A DNA stretch of 6,393 bases, taken from contig JAFAWJ010000221.1 of NCBI GenBank assembly GCA_019242065.1, positions 1-6,393 of the forward strand. The letters run 5' to 3'. Origin of the DNA: Chloroflexota bacterium. GTDB lineage: Bacteria; Chloroflexota; UBA6077; CF-72. Below, in pieces: positions 5,604 through 6,393 of the stretch. Position numbers and translations under genes: made by a program. Under the pieces are notes generated by a model, which saw only the letters and a program-made list of their open reading frames with translations, was not told the DNA's origin and ran no database searches. How positions within the stretch are numbered: position 1 is the stretch's first letter; each line of letters opens with the position of its first letter.

Positions 5604-6393
5604 AGCTGCGACGCGTTGCAGACGAGGTGGGGTTCCGGGCGGCGCTCGCCGTTGGGCTCGAGTTGCCGGTCTGGATTCGTCCAGGATCTGAAGGCACCTT
5701 CGCGGCGAAGATCGATCCCGTTCTCGCCGAACTTCCGGCCGGTGGTACTCTCGAATGGGCGGATCCTGTGGGTGTCGCGGGCTTGCGAGAACAGCCCATC
5801 TTGGGGCTTCAAAACGATCTTTCGGGCAGGTTGGCGGAATGCTATGCGCGTTGTCTCGGGCGGCCCTTCGTGCCAGTGGGCAGGTCCGGATTTGCGACGG
5901 CGCAGAGCTCTAACCTCACTGAACCGCGCATCACGGTCGTATTGCCGGTTTGCGGAATTGATTCTCGAGAGTTCATCGATGCGGTCAGGTCGAGCTGCGA
6001 GCGTTGCATCGGTCGACCGGTCGCGCTGGGCCTTCTGACCGCGGACACTCTCGAGACGCTTACGTGGCTGCTGGTCAAACAAATCCGCGGGTGGCGTGAA
6101 CCTGATCGACGCATCCGCTCGGTCACGTTCGTCGACGGCAAGTTGAGCGGGCCACTGGCGGGACTCGGCCGTAGCGGCACAGTCTCCCGAACGAATCTCG
6201 CGGCGGCACTCCATTCTTGCGACGCGCCGCTTCTCCTCCACGGACACGCGCGTCCACACTGCGGCGTCGTCTCGGTCGCTGACGGGCTACTGGGGATTTG
6301 CGGTTCTCCCACGCGTGCTCGGGCGGCGAAGTGCTTCGACGACAAGCCGTGCCTGTTCGGTGATGACCCGAAGGTGCTCGTCGAAGACGTCGA
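5600..6393 (+). CDS. Unknown protein, 3'-truncated by the window; possible caspase-like fold
   Basis: 264 codons are open from GTG 5600 to the edge, with GC-rich third positions and protein-like composition, unlike the Arg/Ser-rich reverse frame. I do not recognise the family with certainty. It shows alternating strands and helices: ITVVLPVCGID (residues 110-120), GRPVALGLLTAD (139-150), a helix LTWLLVKQI, then APLLLHGHARPHC (209-221) and VADGLLGICG (226-235), with cysteines at 221, 234, 245 and 251. A hydrophobic strand ending in His-Gly-His and followed by a short hairpin with a DG turn resembles the histidine half of caspase-fold CHAT/C25-type proteins. The cysteine half would lie past the window edge. 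The four cysteines could instead bind metal. There is no signal peptide. The start at GTG 5600 rests on the GTGA overlap with the preceding frame; no strong Shine-Dalgarno site is visible, which fits coupling. An in-frame TTG at 5561 is the alternative start. Confidence 0.7.
   Translation, partial: MKLRRVADEVGFRAALAVGLELPVWIRPGSEGTFAAKIDPVLAELPAGGTLEWADPVGVAGLREQPILGLQNDLSGRLAECYARCLGRPFVPVGRSGFATAQSSNLTEPRITVVLPVCGIDSREFIDAVRSSCERCIGRPVALGLLTADTLETLTWLLVKQIRGWREPDRRIRSVTFVDGKLSGPLAGLGRSGTVSRTNLAAALHSCDAPLLLHGHARPHCGVVSVADGLLGICGSPTRARAAKCFDDKPCLFGDDPKVLVEDV

Noticed and set aside
5531..6259. 242-codon open frame on the minus strand
   Set aside because: It is antisense to the unknown rightward gene. 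It is extremely rich in Arg and Ser with no hydrophobic core, whereas the plus-strand frame has regular strand/helix patterns and stays open to the window edge.

Overview
The window is high-GC bacterial DNA carrying the 5' end of a non-ribosomal peptide synthetase (NRPS) locus. It looks like a specialised-metabolite region of a soil or environmental bacterium (actinobacterial, proteobacterial or myxobacterial style). The sequence alone does not fix the phylum. A near-consensus sigma70-type promoter and clear Shine-Dalgarno sites fit an ordinary bacterial chromosome. I saw no tRNA, rRNA, CRISPR array or insertion sequence.

Left four-fifths (1-5142, minus strand): one NRPS reading direction, running off the left edge. 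In transcription order it encodes an N-terminal MbtH-like domain, adenylation domain A1, carrier protein PCP1, a condensation domain with intact HHxxxDG, adenylation domain A2 and the first residues of PCP2. MbtH-A-PCP at the N terminus with no preceding condensation domain is a loading module; C-A-PCP is the first elongation module. The reading frame is broken once, inside A1 between motifs A1 and A2 (about 4690-4695). One base appears to be missing, so the gene reads as a 150-codon MbtH/A1 fragment plus a fragment of at least 1560 codons that is open to the window edge. Apart from this break, every core motif is intact.

Middle (5143-5362): a divergent intergenic region of about 220 bp. It has a near-consensus promoter firing rightward, two short palindromes and a strong ribosome binding site for the NRPS gene.

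Right (5363-6393, plus strand): a short helical, charge-rich protein of unknown function, then a larger unknown gene that runs off the right edge. An out-of-frame continuation of the small gene ends in a GTGA overlap with the larger gene. This suggests translational coupling and a second frame disruption. The larger protein has alternating beta-strand/helix character and a His-Gly-His segment followed by four spaced cysteines. This faintly resembles the His half of caspase-fold (CHAT/C25-type) proteins, but the part that would decide it lies outside the window.

The rightward pair shares the intergenic region with the NRPS and may belong to the same cluster, but nothing in the window proves a functional link. 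Two apparent single-base frame disruptions within 1 kb raise the possibility of sequencing or assembly indels rather than true pseudogenes.
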